A stretch of 64,000 nucleotides of DNA from Odontocerum albicorne (lineage: Eukaryota; Arthropoda; Insecta; Trichoptera; Odontoceridae): the NCBI GenBank assembly GCA_949825065.1, contig OX463855.1, positions 38,574,301 to 38,638,300 on the forward strand. Direction: 5' to 3'. How positions within the stretch are numbered: position 1 is the stretch's first letter; the number at the start of each line of letters is the position of its first letter. Below the pieces are notes generated by a model. The model saw nothing but the letters and a program-made list of their open reading frames with translations. It made no database searches and was not told where the DNA came from. Below, piece after piece: positions 10,690 to 20,919 of this stretch. The position numbers and the translations under genes are program-made.

Positions 10690-11100
10690 AATTTATTTAT
10701 TTATTTTAGTAACGACACAACAGTGTCTTTTATATGCAAATTAATATGTGACAAGTTATAGGTACAAGTACTTAAAATTATTGACAAAAAATGCAAAACT
10801 TTATCTTAAACTAACATGGAGATACGAGAGCAGTAGTAATAATATTAAATTACAGTCATTGTTAAAAATTATTAATATTAACATATATATTTAAGTTCAA
10901 TATACTCGTATGTATGTATACCACAAAATATTACCAAACTTCACCAAGCAGATTTACGTAATTGTCGAAGACTTATTTTATAACATTGTGGTGAAGAATT
11001 TATATTTGTTTTTATTGGAACAACGCTTAAATAGAACAAAAATTGGATTATTTGGGAATTTTATAGATATTTCATACTCGTATATATTACCAAAAGCAAA
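10690..11100 (-). mobile_element. Family L LINE 3' end, copy 2
   Basis: This matches 783-1187, including TACTTAAAATTATTGACAAA and the TTGTCGAAGACTTRTTTTAT block, with a (TAAA)n tail at the low-coordinate end on the minus strand. It lies against the jockey-like fragment in opposite orientation. Confidence 0.6.
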
Positions 11101-11164
11101 ATAACATTTTCTTCTAAGATAGGGGGCGTTAGAAAGCACTCATCAATGTATTTAAGTGATTGAA

Positions 11165-11167
<3 letters not shown>

Positions 11168-11213
<46 letters not shown>
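11168..11213. repeat. (TG)n microsatellite
   Basis: About 22 uninterrupted TG units. Confidence 0.95.
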
Positions 11214-11220
<7 letters not shown>

Positions 11221-11340
11221 TATATATGTATGCATATATAAAAAATATGTTAACAATGTTTGTATTTTTCAATATAATTGGGCTAAACCTGTATTGAGAA
11301 AATAAATTAAAACTCTGAATTAAAGAAGACAAGCGTCGAT

Positions 11341-11790
11341 GTTTTTTTAGCTATCGCAAGTGCTCAAATTTTATGGCCATTCTGGTACATGCACTGTTGA
11401 TAACATGGAATCGCAGACATCACGAATCATTTGTATTGGTATTTGAAAGGATTTTTGTTTCAATAGCTACACTTAATTCATTGACTTTTGTGCCATAAAC
11501 TTTATCGTTGATTAGTCCGTAATAAAAAAAAGTCCATTGGCATGAAGTCTGGCAGCGCTGGGGGTATTCAATGCTACCCCTAGATCGAATCCATCTGTTC
11601 GCCAAATTTTCATCAATGTATACCCTCACATCACGATGGTAGTGGGGAGTGCACCATCTTGCTCGAAATACCATAAAAGTCCTCGTCATCCCTAAACTCC
11701 TCACGAATACGTGCTATAATCAATTCCTGCAGTAAGTTCAAATAAGCAGTACGTGTGCCATAAAAGTGTGTATACATTTTTTGACATACC
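11341..11790 (-). pseudogene. Broken DDE (Tc1/mariner-related) transposase
   Basis: Two overlapping minus frames carry the C-terminal part of a DDE_3-type transposase. One reads GTRTAYLNLLQELIIARIRE. The other reads TPHYHRDVRVYIDENLANRW followed by IEYPQRCQTSCQWTFFYYG and DKVYGTKVNEL. The family normally has a QDGAPPHY motif here. The catalytic Asp position reads Trp (ARWCTPHY), and a frameshift separates the halves. It is dead, and no terminal repeats were found. Confidence 0.65.
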
Positions 11791-11949
11791 CTATAAAAAA
11801 GACAATTTATATAGCTCCTTTTCGAGAGCAAATTATCTTCAAAGGCGGTTAGTTTCTAGCAGCCTGCCAGATGCTCTAAAAGTGACTAAATTATTGTTAC
11901 ATCAGGAAATGGACTATTCGAGTGATAATCCTCAATTTAAATAGTTCAA

Positions 11950-12750
11950 AATGCAAACCCCCGTATTTTCCCAGAGCAATGCCTTTTAAATAGCATAACA
12001 TAGATACACTATGAACGGTCTTATGATTCTCAGAGTAGAACGCATTAAAGATTTGGGTATTAACTCAAACAGTAGACTCTCATTTGTTCCTCATATTGAG
12101 GAACAAATGAGAGCCTGCTTATAGAGTACTAGAGTTTGTGATACGAGTCTCTACGTCATTTGTGGCAGGAGAGGTTCTTAGCTCCCTCTACAATGCGCTG
12201 GTTCGTAGCAAGTTTGAATGTGGCGCATTGATAGGTGTGGAGCCCACGGGGGAGTCGTTACTCTCAAATGGTGGAGAAAGCACAAAAAAAAATTTTGAGA
12301 TTCCTCTACTTACGGGAGCGCGGTTTCTACCCGTGGTTCTATCCTACAAGATTTCTTCTCGGTATGTTGGATACTACCTTCTTAGCGTGAGGAGGGATGT
12401 GAGAGTCTCTCCTTATATTCTGAAGTTACTGACGGGAGTAACACCTAATACTGCTATGTTGGAAATGATAAAGTTTTATGATCTTGACAACTATTCGAGG
12501 TACAGAAATATTGGCCTGTTTAGACCACCAATAAGTAGAACTTACCTGCTATGTGCTCTCACACTGCATCACGGTATGTCCCTTCTAAATAAAGCCGCGG
12601 ATATTGACATCTTCAACATTTCCGATAACGTATTTAAAGAAAGCATTATGAGCTTTCTTAGTAATGGAAGTTAGTTGTTTCCTCAAACTAATAACTATTT
12701 ACTTTACATGTTTGCTACTGTACTATATATAACATAATGTATGTTAAAGC
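11950..12750 (+). pseudogene. Jockey-like LINE reverse transcriptase, C-terminal region
   Basis: The open part (12138-12674, 178 codons) reads FVAGEVLSSLYNALVRSKFE, then DVRVSPYILKLLTGVTPNTA, then LLNKAADIDIFNISDNVFKE and SIMSFLSNGS before the stop. Upstream RVERIKDLGI and a broken HI..QMRA segment extend the similarity to about 12030. It corresponds to the thumb/C-terminal part of jockey-clade ORF2, with no YADD or endonuclease part left. The same end occurs in antisense at 27667-28140, which confirms the family. Confidence 0.75.
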
Positions 12751-12778
12751 TTTTTATATAAATAGTATTATTTCTTCT

Positions 12779-13324
12779 TATTGTACGTAACTTTTCCTTT
12801 CAAGTTTTGTAGAAGAAGTTACGTACAATAGCTCGTCGATGGTTTTTGCGTTTCAATGACGGAAATTTCGACCTGAAAGACATGGAGCGTTCCGGACGAC
12901 CAGTGGACTTCGATGAGGACCTCTTAAACCATATTATTCATGAAGATCCCCTTCAAACCACCGTAAAATCGGCTAAGCAGATGAATTGTAGTCACATGAC
13001 TGTATACCGCCATCTTAAATCAATGGGAAAAGTCCAGAAGTTCGGCGCTTGGGTTCCACATGTTTTGAGTGAAAATAACAAAAATCAATTGTCGAACGTG
13101 AACAGAAGGAGGTGTCGAAAATGTTCACTTTCGTCTACTTGGCATTCCATTTTGAAGGCTTGTAATCAAATAAAATAATATATGTAACCTAAAAGAAAAC
13201 ACAATATCTTGTAGAGCAGAATTTTTTTTTTAAATGACGTATAACCTTTACCATTTTGTTTGACTTTTGGTGCTCATTTTTAAATTTGAAAGAAAAAACG
13301 GACGCAACTTATGTTAACACCTAA
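12779..13324 (+). pseudogene. Rearranged mariner relic with inverted 5' end
   Basis: The frame 12846-13178 reads RFNDGNFDLKDMERSGRPVD, then EQ-like NHIIHEDP, then MNCSHMTVYRHLKSMGKVQK and FGAWVPHVLSENNKNQLSNV: the helix-turn-helix and linker of a mariner transposase. From about 13088 the sequence switches to the antisense of the transposase N-terminus and runs out to the terminal repeat (complement begins TTAGGTGTTAACATAAGTTG) beside a TA at 13325. The left end has a separate short inverted repeat, ATTGTACGTAACTT/AAGTTACGTACAAT. No catalytic domain is present. A sister arrangement lies at 43415-44135. Confidence 0.7.
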
Positions 13325-13329
13325 TAGAA

Positions 13330-13800
13330 GAGTCAAAACTTAGATCTAATGAAGAAACTGGAAAATTAACGATTTCTCATTGTTTCGATGCTTGTCGACA
13401 CTAATCAACAACGATATAAGGTCGCGAAGGTTGGCACAGATAAGCCTTGTAAGTAGATCTGAGTTAACACGTGAACAAAGATCATTATGCAAGCCTAATA
13501 AAAACACGGAAGGCCATTTGGCAGAATGAGCCAGGGACTTTAAGATAACGTGCAGCAGGAACTAAGGAGGCTGAGATTAGGGAGAGACTGGGAGCAAATG
13601 GCGAGTGACAACCGATCGACTTGGAGAAAACCATCCGGAAGACTGAAGTTCTACAGGTTCTGTGAGTGATGTGCAGAAGAGATTCCACAGATAGACGAAG
13701 TAGTGACAGATCCGGAAGGCAGGCAAGAACCATTCTGGTGTTTTACGCTAAAGATTGATAGCTTGGAATTTAAAAAGTATATACCATGAAGACTAAAAAA
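13330..13800. other. Unassigned DNA with moderate GC
   Basis: No frame with a recognisable motif. The segment 13485-13735 is more GC-balanced than its surroundings and may be a decayed retroelement, but I cannot name it. Confidence 0.3.
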
Positions 13801-13811
13801 GATGTCTGAGC

Positions 13812-13942
13812 AATCGTAATAGGTATGAGATCAAATCGTAATAGGTATGGCATAAAGTCGTAATAGGTATAACATCAAATCGTAATAGGTATGACATCAA
13901 ATCGTAACAGGTATAACATCAAATCGTAATAGGTATGACACC
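13812..13942. repeat. 22-bp tandem repeat, about six units
   Basis: The unit AAATCGTAATAGGTATGACA + TC repeats with single-base changes (GAGATC, GGCATA, AACATC). Confidence 0.9.
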
Positions 13943-14211
13943 AAAGAAAACAACACCTGGGTACATAGAAACATATGGTATTAATATGTGTGTTTCACAA
14001 ACAGAAGTCTGCAGTCTACGTGTTGTTTGTATTACATAAATCCAGTGCTTTTTAACTCATTTAATGATGGATTATTCAATTTAATTCAAATGACATTTTT
14101 TATAGCGTCGTTCACAGAGCGAACTCTCAAGGGCGCTCTGCTCTAACTTGGGCCTCGAACCCACTATTACTGAACAAATCACGTTTTGCAGCTATAGCAG
14201 CCCCCGAACGA

Positions 14212-14401
14212 ATCATGTATAACACTTTGTATACAGTATACTCTTGTGAGATTATAGCCATGTGGTAACCTCCTCCAACTAACCAGAAATATATTTGAGG
14301 ACTTAAGTGAATACCACACCGAAAACCGGTTGCAGCGGAAATTGAGCCCGTAATCTCCGGGTCGGAAGACAGGCGTTTTACCAACTAGGTCACGGAGGGC
14401 T
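14212..14401 (-). mobile_element. SINE A, nearly full length
   Basis: Antisense copy: the 3' end TTTGTATACAGTATACTC is at the left. The tRNA-like head is at the right, with A box complement CCAACTAGGTCACGGAGG and a decayed B box (TTGAGCCCG). The body matches 9385-9595. Confidence 0.75.
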
Positions 14402-14519
14402 TAACACAATACAAAAAATAGACACAAATGACACAGTGGAAGTGGGTTGTACAGTGAAAGGAAAGCATCACTGATTAATATTTATTTAGCAGAGATGTTT
14501 ATTGGTGTTCCCAGTTCGC

Positions 14520-14645
14520 CGCTCTTTTTTTAAGTCATCCTTTACTATACATGCAGTGAGACTCTGGAACCAGTTACCAACTAATGTTAGACTCACTCCA
14601 TCACTGACACGATTTAAAATACGACTGAAAAACTCTTAATTTCAA
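14520..14645 (+). pseudogene. Non-LTR retrotransposon C-terminal fragment
   Basis: Reads SSFTIHAVRLWNQLPTNVRL then TPSLTRFKIRLKNS and a stop. The AVRLWNxLP..IR..PSL..FK..L pattern is the usual terminal domain of jockey/I/CR1 ORF2 proteins. No larger piece adjoins it. Confidence 0.6.
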
Positions 14646-14704
14646 ATCAGTAATGTAACATGTTTAATTCCTCATTTTCTTTTCCTCTCCGCAATCCCTT
14701 CCTT

Positions 14705-14920
14705 TATCCTTTCATTTTTATTTATTTTACACATGGAAAGAAATATACACAATTGGCGAAAAAACAACAGGTAATTTAATTTGGACACACAACTTTAATA
14801 GATCTGGGTTCATTGCCTTTCATTTGTCGCGTCACCAGTAAACTAGGTTTTCCGATTTTTTATTATATAAAACCCCGTTGCACATTCTCATCAAGCTGAC
14901 AAACAGTGACACTAAATTGT
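14705..14920 (-). mobile_element. Family V LINE 3' end, copy 3, first part
   Basis: This matches 3574-3845 (tail, GATCTGGGTTCATTGCCTTT, CAGTAAACTAGG, CTGACAAACAGTGACACTAA) and stops abruptly where a long-TIR element begins. The missing remainder resumes at 17203. Confidence 0.7.
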
Positions 14921-15679
14921 ATATGTATATGTTACAGATAAAGTGTTAAATTTGGATAATGTATACATTAACTGGTCAATGTATGCACTAACAATGAGTT
15001 TTAGTCACAGTATAAATTGTTGCATTACGTGTATATTTTCACTAGATAATGTATGCTTTCACTGGTAAGTGTGTGAACTCGCCGACACGAACTGGTCACA
15101 TCGTGAACAAACAAGATCTGTCAGATGAGCGTTTTGACAGCTAACCTAAAAAGAGCGAGTTTGAAAATGACTCCACCACACATTGACAATTCTAATGATA
15201 GAAGCGTGTGCATTTTATTGTACACTTTGTCTGTAACATATATATGCACACTTACGTGTTATTTAAAAAATATATTTTCTTTTATCTACTCATTTAATTT
15301 CATTGATCATTGAATTTCATTGAATTCATTGAATTTCATTTTATTGATCAAGGAGGGCTGTGGAGTTGGAGTCGTGAAGTCACGGTATTTTTTATGGAAT
15401 TGAAGTTGAAGAAATGGACCAGCCCTTACTTCATTTTATAATTTTCTTTAATGAATAATGTTACATAAGCGGTTTCGTTACTATGAATTCAAGGTGATTT
15501 TTATAATCGCTGGCATCATACAATTGCTGAAGATATTCTATAGTGATTCAGAGACTGGATCGGAGACATCGATGGTGATTTTATAGAACAGCCTTTTCAG
15601 TTGTTGATTGTATGACTTTGTTAAACTAAAGTTTAAACAATGTTATTTTTTATTGAATGATTTAATGAAATTATTATAA

Positions 15680-16330
15680 GGGTCAAGTCTCTGATTGTTT
15701 TATGGAATATGTAAATGAAATTCAAAATTTAACTGGAAAGATGATAAAATAATTAAGATGTGATAATGGTACAGAATATATGAATAACAAGATATATAAA
15801 TTTGCAAGACAAAAAAGTATAAAGATAAAGTCGTGTCCACACATGTACATGAGTTGAATGGTACTACGGAGAGATATAATAGAACAATAATGGATATGGC
15901 TAGATGTCTTCTAGCAGAAGCAAAAGTTGACAGACGTTACTGGCCTGAAGTGATTAAAGTAGTTTGGAAATACAAAAAACAAAAGTGTGTTCCAAGTCAT
16001 CTACCTTTGCAGAATATATTGCATTATCTGAAGCTCTAACAGAAATAAATTTCTTAAGAAATGTTGTTAGTGATGTTTTTGTTGAAATTGTTCAACCTAT
16101 TAAAGTTTATGAAGATAATTCTGGAGCTCTTGCTATAGCTAAATATGGAAACTTTACAAAAAATTCTAAGCATATAGAAGTACAATATCATTCTGTTCAT
16201 AAAAATGTTAAAATGGAATTGTTGAAATCGTTAAGATAGATTCAGATTCAAACATTGCTGATATTTTTACTAAGTCATTGGGAAGAATTAAATTTGCTAA
16301 ATTCAGGGAAATGTTGAAATTGATATAAAT
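15680..16330 (+). pseudogene. Internally deleted Ty1/copia retrotransposon
   Basis: The first part carries integrase: RCDNGTEYMNNKIYKFARQK (catalytic Asp context), then ELNGTTERYNRTIMDMARCL (catalytic Glu) and RRYWPEVI. It then jumps directly into the RNase H end: KSSTFAEYIALSEALTEINF, EDNSGALAIA, NSKHIEVQYHSVHKN, NIADIFTKSLGRIKFAKFRE. The whole reverse transcriptase and the rest of the integrase are gone. Stops and shifts separate the pieces. It lies inside the long-TIR composite. Confidence 0.85.
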
Positions 16331-16339
16331 GTTGTTTAT

Positions 16340-17040
16340 GTCAGAAAATTAAGTAGGCTAAATTGCATTTAAATTTTTGTTTAACATTTGGGTTCGTGGA
16401 AGATTTTTTTAAGAAAAAATAAACATAATCCAAGAATCGTGATTTAAGTTGAAACTTTGAGGTTATGTCAGATAGTAATAACAACATGTTATAATGTTGC
16501 CAATGTAAAATAATGCTAGGAATAGCAATTTTGCCAATCGAAACAATTACACTTGTTGAAAATCCATAACATTAATTTATTCGTAGGCATATTTTTATTC
16601 AAAATAATATTTTATATGCAATGAAAATAATATTGGTTTCTATGTTAGATTTTCCCCAAAAATAATGAAACACATTGCGGTCCTCTATTTTCGCACAATT
16701 TCAAATATTTTGTTAAAAGGTGACAATGTTTCACGATTTACCTTTTAGAACACCATAATATTAATAATGATCGTCGTAAGCTTCTTTCGCTGTCATCACG
16801 AACAACAACATATCTTTGTTTAGGATTCAAAGTGATAAAAATTATTTTTTTGATAATTTTTCTGAAATAAAAATGACTTATTTATTTCAATAACTTTTTT
16901 ACTATTAATCTATGTTCTTTAAATAATTATTTTGAATAAATTTTCATATTTTATATATCCTTTCAGATTGCAAGTGTTTATTTAAGTTTTTGGATTTTTT
17001 TCATATGGTAACTCCAGTGTACCGTAAGCTGGTGGACATT
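16340..17040. other. AT-rich DNA inside the composite element
   Basis: A purine-rich stretch just after the copia end could be the remains of its polypurine tract and LTR, but no repeat pair is visible. Nothing else recognised. Confidence 0.3.
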
Positions 17041-17202
17041 ATGAATACTTTGACACACACCGAACCGTCAATGCATACAATAACTAGTTAGAGTTTGCAT
17101 AAATTATTTTGTGTGTACTATAACTAACACTAAAGGGTAGTGCATACATTGACTAGTTAATGTATAAATTATCGAAATGTACACTTTGTCTGTAACATAT
17201 GT

Positions 17203-17430
17203 ATCACGCGAATCAAACCCCTCACACTTCATCACTCCAGACAGACCAAAACGTTCATCACACAATATACCGCACATAATCATTAAAAAATCACAACAAA
17301 CACCACACTCAAGAGCTCACACAAACCTTTGCTACAAGTAATTCCTCTTGCAAGCCCAAGTACTCAAACTCCTGTCGCAATAACAACCACGCTCCGATCG
17401 ACTGGCTTAATTGTTTTCCTCCTTTTGCCT
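17203..17430 (-). mobile_element. Family V LINE 3' end, copy 3, second part
   Basis: CACTTCATCACTCCAGACAG, then CACAATATACCGCACATAAT, resumes the V sequence interrupted at 14920. It continues to the complement of CAGTCGATCGGAGCGTRGTT seen at 1905-1925. This fixes the insertion boundaries of the element between them. Confidence 0.7.
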
Positions 17431-17940
17431 TTATTGATACCTAAGTTTTATTTGTATTATGTATATTTTCGTGAATCTTTCTATAAAAATACAATGAAAA
17501 AAATATTTAATTAACGTTTTTATTTGTTGCAGGAATTCAAAGAGTTACGTCATTTCGGCGAGCATAAAATACTGTTCTTTTCGCATTTAAACTTCCGCAT
17601 TTCAAAATGACAAGTATTAAAAATACGAGTCCCCATTTCACAAAGCAACAAGAACCAAAGCTGCGCTTGGATGTTGATATTCTAGAGCTTCACTAACGTC
17701 GAGCAGTGGCAGTACACTTTCATTAGTGAATACGAATAGTTAACATATTGAATGTGTACATTCACTAGAAATAACTAACATCCACTGAGTATCGCTTCCA
17801 TTGTTACGTATATACCGAAAAATGCACAGTGCGGATTTCTAGCACATCAACCGCATGGTCATGCAATTAGAATTGGACATAAGTTTAGCCCAAAAACATG
17901 TAAAACAAATTTGAGTTTTTTTTTTTCTGTATTGATTTAT
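17430..17940. other. Unassigned AT-rich DNA
   Basis: Only a faint echo of the long-TIR sub-terminal repeats near 17715-17790 (TTCATTAGTGAATAC, TGTACATTCACTAG). Confidence 0.3.
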
Positions 17941-17944
17941 AATA

Positions 17945-18130
17945 CGCAATTGAGGTGCATAGTAACGCACTGGACTTCCGTGCGGAAGGTCGTCGGTTCG
18001 AACCCCGCGCTGTGTTACTCCTCTCGAACGACACAGGCATTTTTTCCGCCTAGTGTTCGATAAGCATACCTATGACTTCAGTCATACTCTATCCCGAGGG
18101 ATAGCCTATCATATCGCATGTTGTTATGAA
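17945..18130 (+). mobile_element. tRNA-derived SINE B, copy 1
   Basis: The head has a tRNA-like B box GGTTCGAACCC and an upstream CATAGTAACGCACTGGACTT region. The body contains GACACAGGCATTTTTTCCGC then CTATGACTTCAGTCATACTC. A second copy is at 55666-56345. Head and body differ from SINE A. The body may run on to about 18230. Confidence 0.7.
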
Positions 18131-18239
18131 TTTAGTTTCAGAACTGTTTATCTGAATTGTATCGCTTTTTGTTTTGTTTTGATGTTGTGATATTAAATGT
18201 ATATTCTCAGTAAAGGCTGCGACCGTTAAAAATTAATGA

Positions 18240-18648
18240 AAAAAAAGCGGAAATACACTTAATTAAGAATAAATTACAACCTGGCTAGTTAAGTTCATCT
18301 TTTATGCAAACTTTTCAAATGCCTTTCACTTATCGTAAGCATAATAAGGTATTGCTAAAAATACAGTATCAGAGAACGAACAAAAAAAGAAAGAAAACAA
18401 GTTCCACACAAACCCGAAAGTCGTAGACATTTATAATTAGTTGTAAGAATTGTTATAAGTTAGTTTGTAGGTGTTTACTATTTCTAAGAAATTCAATATT
18501 AAGATTATTTCAAATTAGTTGACATGTAGGAAATTAAAATTGAATTAGTTCATAATTATAATATATAAATTAGATTAGTTCTTAAGATATACATTTGTAT
18601 ATAGGTTTAGATAACCTTTGGCAAATGTTTGTATTATAGATTACTTTA
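18240..18648. other. AT-rich DNA, nothing recognised
   Basis: No frames or repeats shared with other parts of the window. Confidence 0.35.
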
Positions 18649-18747
18649 TTATGTTGTTTATAGTTAAGGCATTAAACGTTGTGGAGGTTTAAAGACATTG
18701 TAATTTATTTTTATCAAACACTGTTTATTACACTTTTTTGTGACGGT

Positions 18748-18792
18748 ATAACCCTACAAGTTTCAAGGCTTTCACCTCATCTTCAGGGGAGC
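18748..18792 (-). ncRNA. Hammerhead-like core, minus arm
   Basis: On the minus strand: CTGAAGA core (position 7 may be any base in hammerheads), stem II GAGG..CCTT with loop TGAAAG, then GAAA, stem III AC-TT-GT, triplet GTA, and stem I CCC/GGG. The change from ACCGGT to ACTTGT keeps both outer pairs, which is what a selected stem III would show. Confidence 0.4.
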
Positions 18793-18814
18793 GCAAACAA
18801 GACTTCTTGTTTGC

Positions 18815-18862
18815 GCTCCTCTGAAGATGAGGTGAAAGCCTTGAAACCGGTAGGGTTATACC
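18815..18862 (+). ncRNA. Hammerhead-like core, plus arm
   Basis: CTGAAGA (18821-18827), stem II GAGG..CCTT, GAAA (18843-18846), stem III ACCGGT and triplet GTA (18850-18852) follow the same layout as 10064-10112. Stem I is weaker here because the base beside the core is U (CCT opposite GGG). Confidence 0.4.
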
Positions 18863-19046
18863 GTCACAAAAAAGTGGAATAAACAGTGTTCGATTACTTT
18901 TTTGCTTTATTAAATAAAATAATAAATAATTTGAAATAAAACAGAGTAAGAAGAAATTACATTGAAAATAAACCTGTTTATTTATTCTTCCTGGTTCTTC
19001 TTCTATCAAACAATATCGGCAATCGTATATACTATATTTTCTTTAA

Positions 19047-19298
19047 CCCTTCAGGCCCGTATGCCTAACATAAAACATTTTTTTCAGTCTCAGGGACGTT
19101 TAATTTTTATTTTATGGAGATCGTTTTTAATGAAATCGTTTATCGTTATTGCTCATATAAATAGATGATAAAAGAGGGCACTGTTTTCGTCCATCTTTGT
19201 GTGGGATTTTTGGTGTGCGTGCGGTGCACGCCATACGTCCCTGTGGGGAGTTTTGGTTTTTCATGCGCGTGCGGTGCACGTCATACGTGCCTGAAGAG
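19047..19298. mobile_element. piggyBac-like MITE, 252 bp
   Basis: Inverted ends CCCTTCAGGCCCGTATG and (complement) CTCTTCAGGCACGTATG are flanked on both sides by TTAA (19043-19046 and 19299-19302), the piggyBac target duplication. The right half holds two copies of a GTGCGGTGCACGYCATACGT motif. It has no coding capacity. Confidence 0.75.
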
Positions 19299-19304
19299 TT
19301 AATA

Positions 19305-19620
19305 ACATACATATCATCACACCGTGTCCTTTGCGGCGCAAGCAGAGAGGACAGATCTCCAAACTTTCTCTCATTCATACATCTCGTCATGCAGAATCTT
19401 CTATTATTTATACTTCATCAGTTTACCTTCTTTAAAAATTTGATCCAGCCATGTTTTACCTCGGTCTGCATCTTCCACACACACCTTGCACTTTTGACTT
19501 ATATACTCGCTTAGTCATTCTTTCGTCATTCATTATCTCTACATTTCCAAACTATTATAAAGCTCCTTTCTTCATCTTACTTTTTATAAAACATCAATAT
19601 TAACCGTGCATTTATTTCTA
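19305..19620 (-). pseudogene. Family X reverse transcriptase tail
   Basis: Antisense copy starting with the terminal CATCACACCGTGTCC..AGAGAGGACAG block directly beside the piggyBac-like MITE. Many stops. Confidence 0.5.
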
Positions 19621-19639
19621 ATATCTTCATCATTACGAC

Positions 19640-19735
19640 TTTTTAGTGGTTTGGGCTTGTAGAACGAATGAAAGAAGAAAGACTTACAAAACAAATATAT
19701 AGTGCAAGTCTGAGATGACGACCATGTAAAGTAGA
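19640..19735 (+). pseudogene. Short family X fragment
   Basis: Reads VERMKEERLTKQIYSASLR, then a stop, then a decayed RGRPRKV part. It lies in opposite orientation to the preceding copy. Confidence 0.5.
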
Positions 19736-19739
19736 CCAA

Positions 19740-20158
19740 GTCTGCTCTTAAAACGTTGCTATAAAAATGATTATTTTATTTTTAAGTATTATTATCCTTA
19801 ATTCTACAGTTGTTTCTATATATTTATTTATAGCTATTTTATACTCGCTATGTTAGCAATTGAGCTTTAATGTATGACATAGATCAAATCGCTATCATTT
19901 ATAATACGAACTCGTGACATTCTCGTTTCACTAATGGTTCATATTATGAGCACAAATGAGGCATACTTCTGCAAAGCCACATTTCAAATACTTTTCAAAT
20001 CCTTTGAGCACGTTATATGTCTGCCTTCGTAAAACATAATTGCACTATTTATATTTTAGATCTAGAATCCATACTGCACTCGAGGCGAAGGACTAACAAA
20101 GGCGACCTCTCGCAACTGAGATGCAGCAAGTCATTATGCAAACATTATCAATAGTCCG
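19740..20158. other. Unassigned DNA
   Basis: GACATAGATCAAATCGCTAT near 19878 is echoed at 51935, so a small dispersed repeat may be present. Nothing else recognised. Confidence 0.3.
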
Positions 20159-20159
20159 C

Positions 20160-20215
20160 ATTTAAAAAAGTGGAATAAACAGTATTTGATAAAAATAAAT
20201 TACAAAGTCAGCATT
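20160..20215 (+). mobile_element. Short family Y tail fragment
   Basis: AAAAAAGTGGAATAAACAGT followed by ATTTGATAAAAATAAATTAC matches the right end of the other Y copies. Truncated at both sides. Confidence 0.5.
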
Positions 20216-20263
20216 TATTTATATCTGGATGTTGGTTGTAAAATCAGTTTATATATGGCACTG

Positions 20264-20916
20264 TTAAGAGGGTATTCTCATTTCATTGGCCGAAAAATCG
20301 ACTATTTATTTGAAAAATCGGCTAAATATTTTTAATATTTTTTTTCAGTGAACGAATTATTTTTTAAAATTATTTTTTAAACATATTTATTTATCTTTTA
20401 AGAACATTTTCATAAAACTTCATGATAAAAAAAATAATATTAAAAAAAAATCTAGTACCGGCTATAGAGAGAGGTATAACAAAGAGAATAAGTACTTATT
20501 CATTAAAATCGATTAATTCGTTTTTGAGTTATTATGGGTTATAGTTTAAAAAAAGTGATTTTTCAGGAAACGCGTTTAAAGTCTCAAGTGCGATATTTAC
20601 ACGAATTAAGGTAAAAATATTTTCAACTTACTGTTAATCAGCAATTCCAGGGCCATATAAACTTATTTAAAAATCCCGACAAACTAAATATCAATTCATC
20701 ATTCCAAGAAATCCTATTGGACGAGAATTATTGGAAAATAAGGCTAGTGCCATAACAATAGACGACCCGAAAGCTGCGAAGCTCAGGTCATTTTTCGACC
20801 GGCGCGCTCGACTATAAACCCTCGTAACTTTTCGAATTTTCAAGATTTTTGAAAATTTCTTACTGAAAGTTATTAAGAAAAGATTATAAAAAAATCCAAA
20901 TGAGAATACCCCCTAA
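20264..20916. mobile_element. Family W MITE with TTAA-like flank, full length
   Basis: Ends GGGTATTCTCATTT and AAATGAGAATACCCC are inverted repeats. TTAA lies at 20264-20267, and TTAA-like bases follow the right end here and in the copies at 8372 and 31790. A GC-rich core near 20760-20825 (GACCCGAAAGCTGCGAAGCT ... CCGGCGCGCTCGACTATAAA) is the best conserved part. No transposase. TTAA points to piggyBac mobilisation, as an inference. Confidence 0.65.
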
Positions 20917-20919
20917 AGT

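Larger units (their letters stand above)
14927..17200. mobile_element. Composite DNA transposon with about 63-bp inverted ends
   Basis: Left end 14927-14990 and the reverse complement of 17138-17200 share ATATGTTACAGAYAAAGTGT, then ATACATTAACTRGTCAATGT and ATGCACTA, with one indel. Extra copies of the sub-terminal motifs (ACTAGTTAATGTATA-like) lie inside and just outside. A third partial end, TACACTTTGTCTGTAACATA, lies at 15219-15243. The insertion splits a family V copy with loss of roughly a dozen bases. The superfamily is unclear because no transposase is present. Confidence 0.55.
18650..18900. mobile_element. Family Y, tail-to-tail palindrome
   Basis: Arms of about 90 bases (18713-18803 and 18807-18897) are nearly perfect reverse complements. 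The left arm is preceded by an inverted copy of the Y tail (AAGGCATTAAACGTTGTGGA, then GGTTTAAAGACATTG). Each arm contains a hammerhead-like core. This head-to-head arrangement resembles inverted insertions known for Penelope-like elements. Confidence 0.7.
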
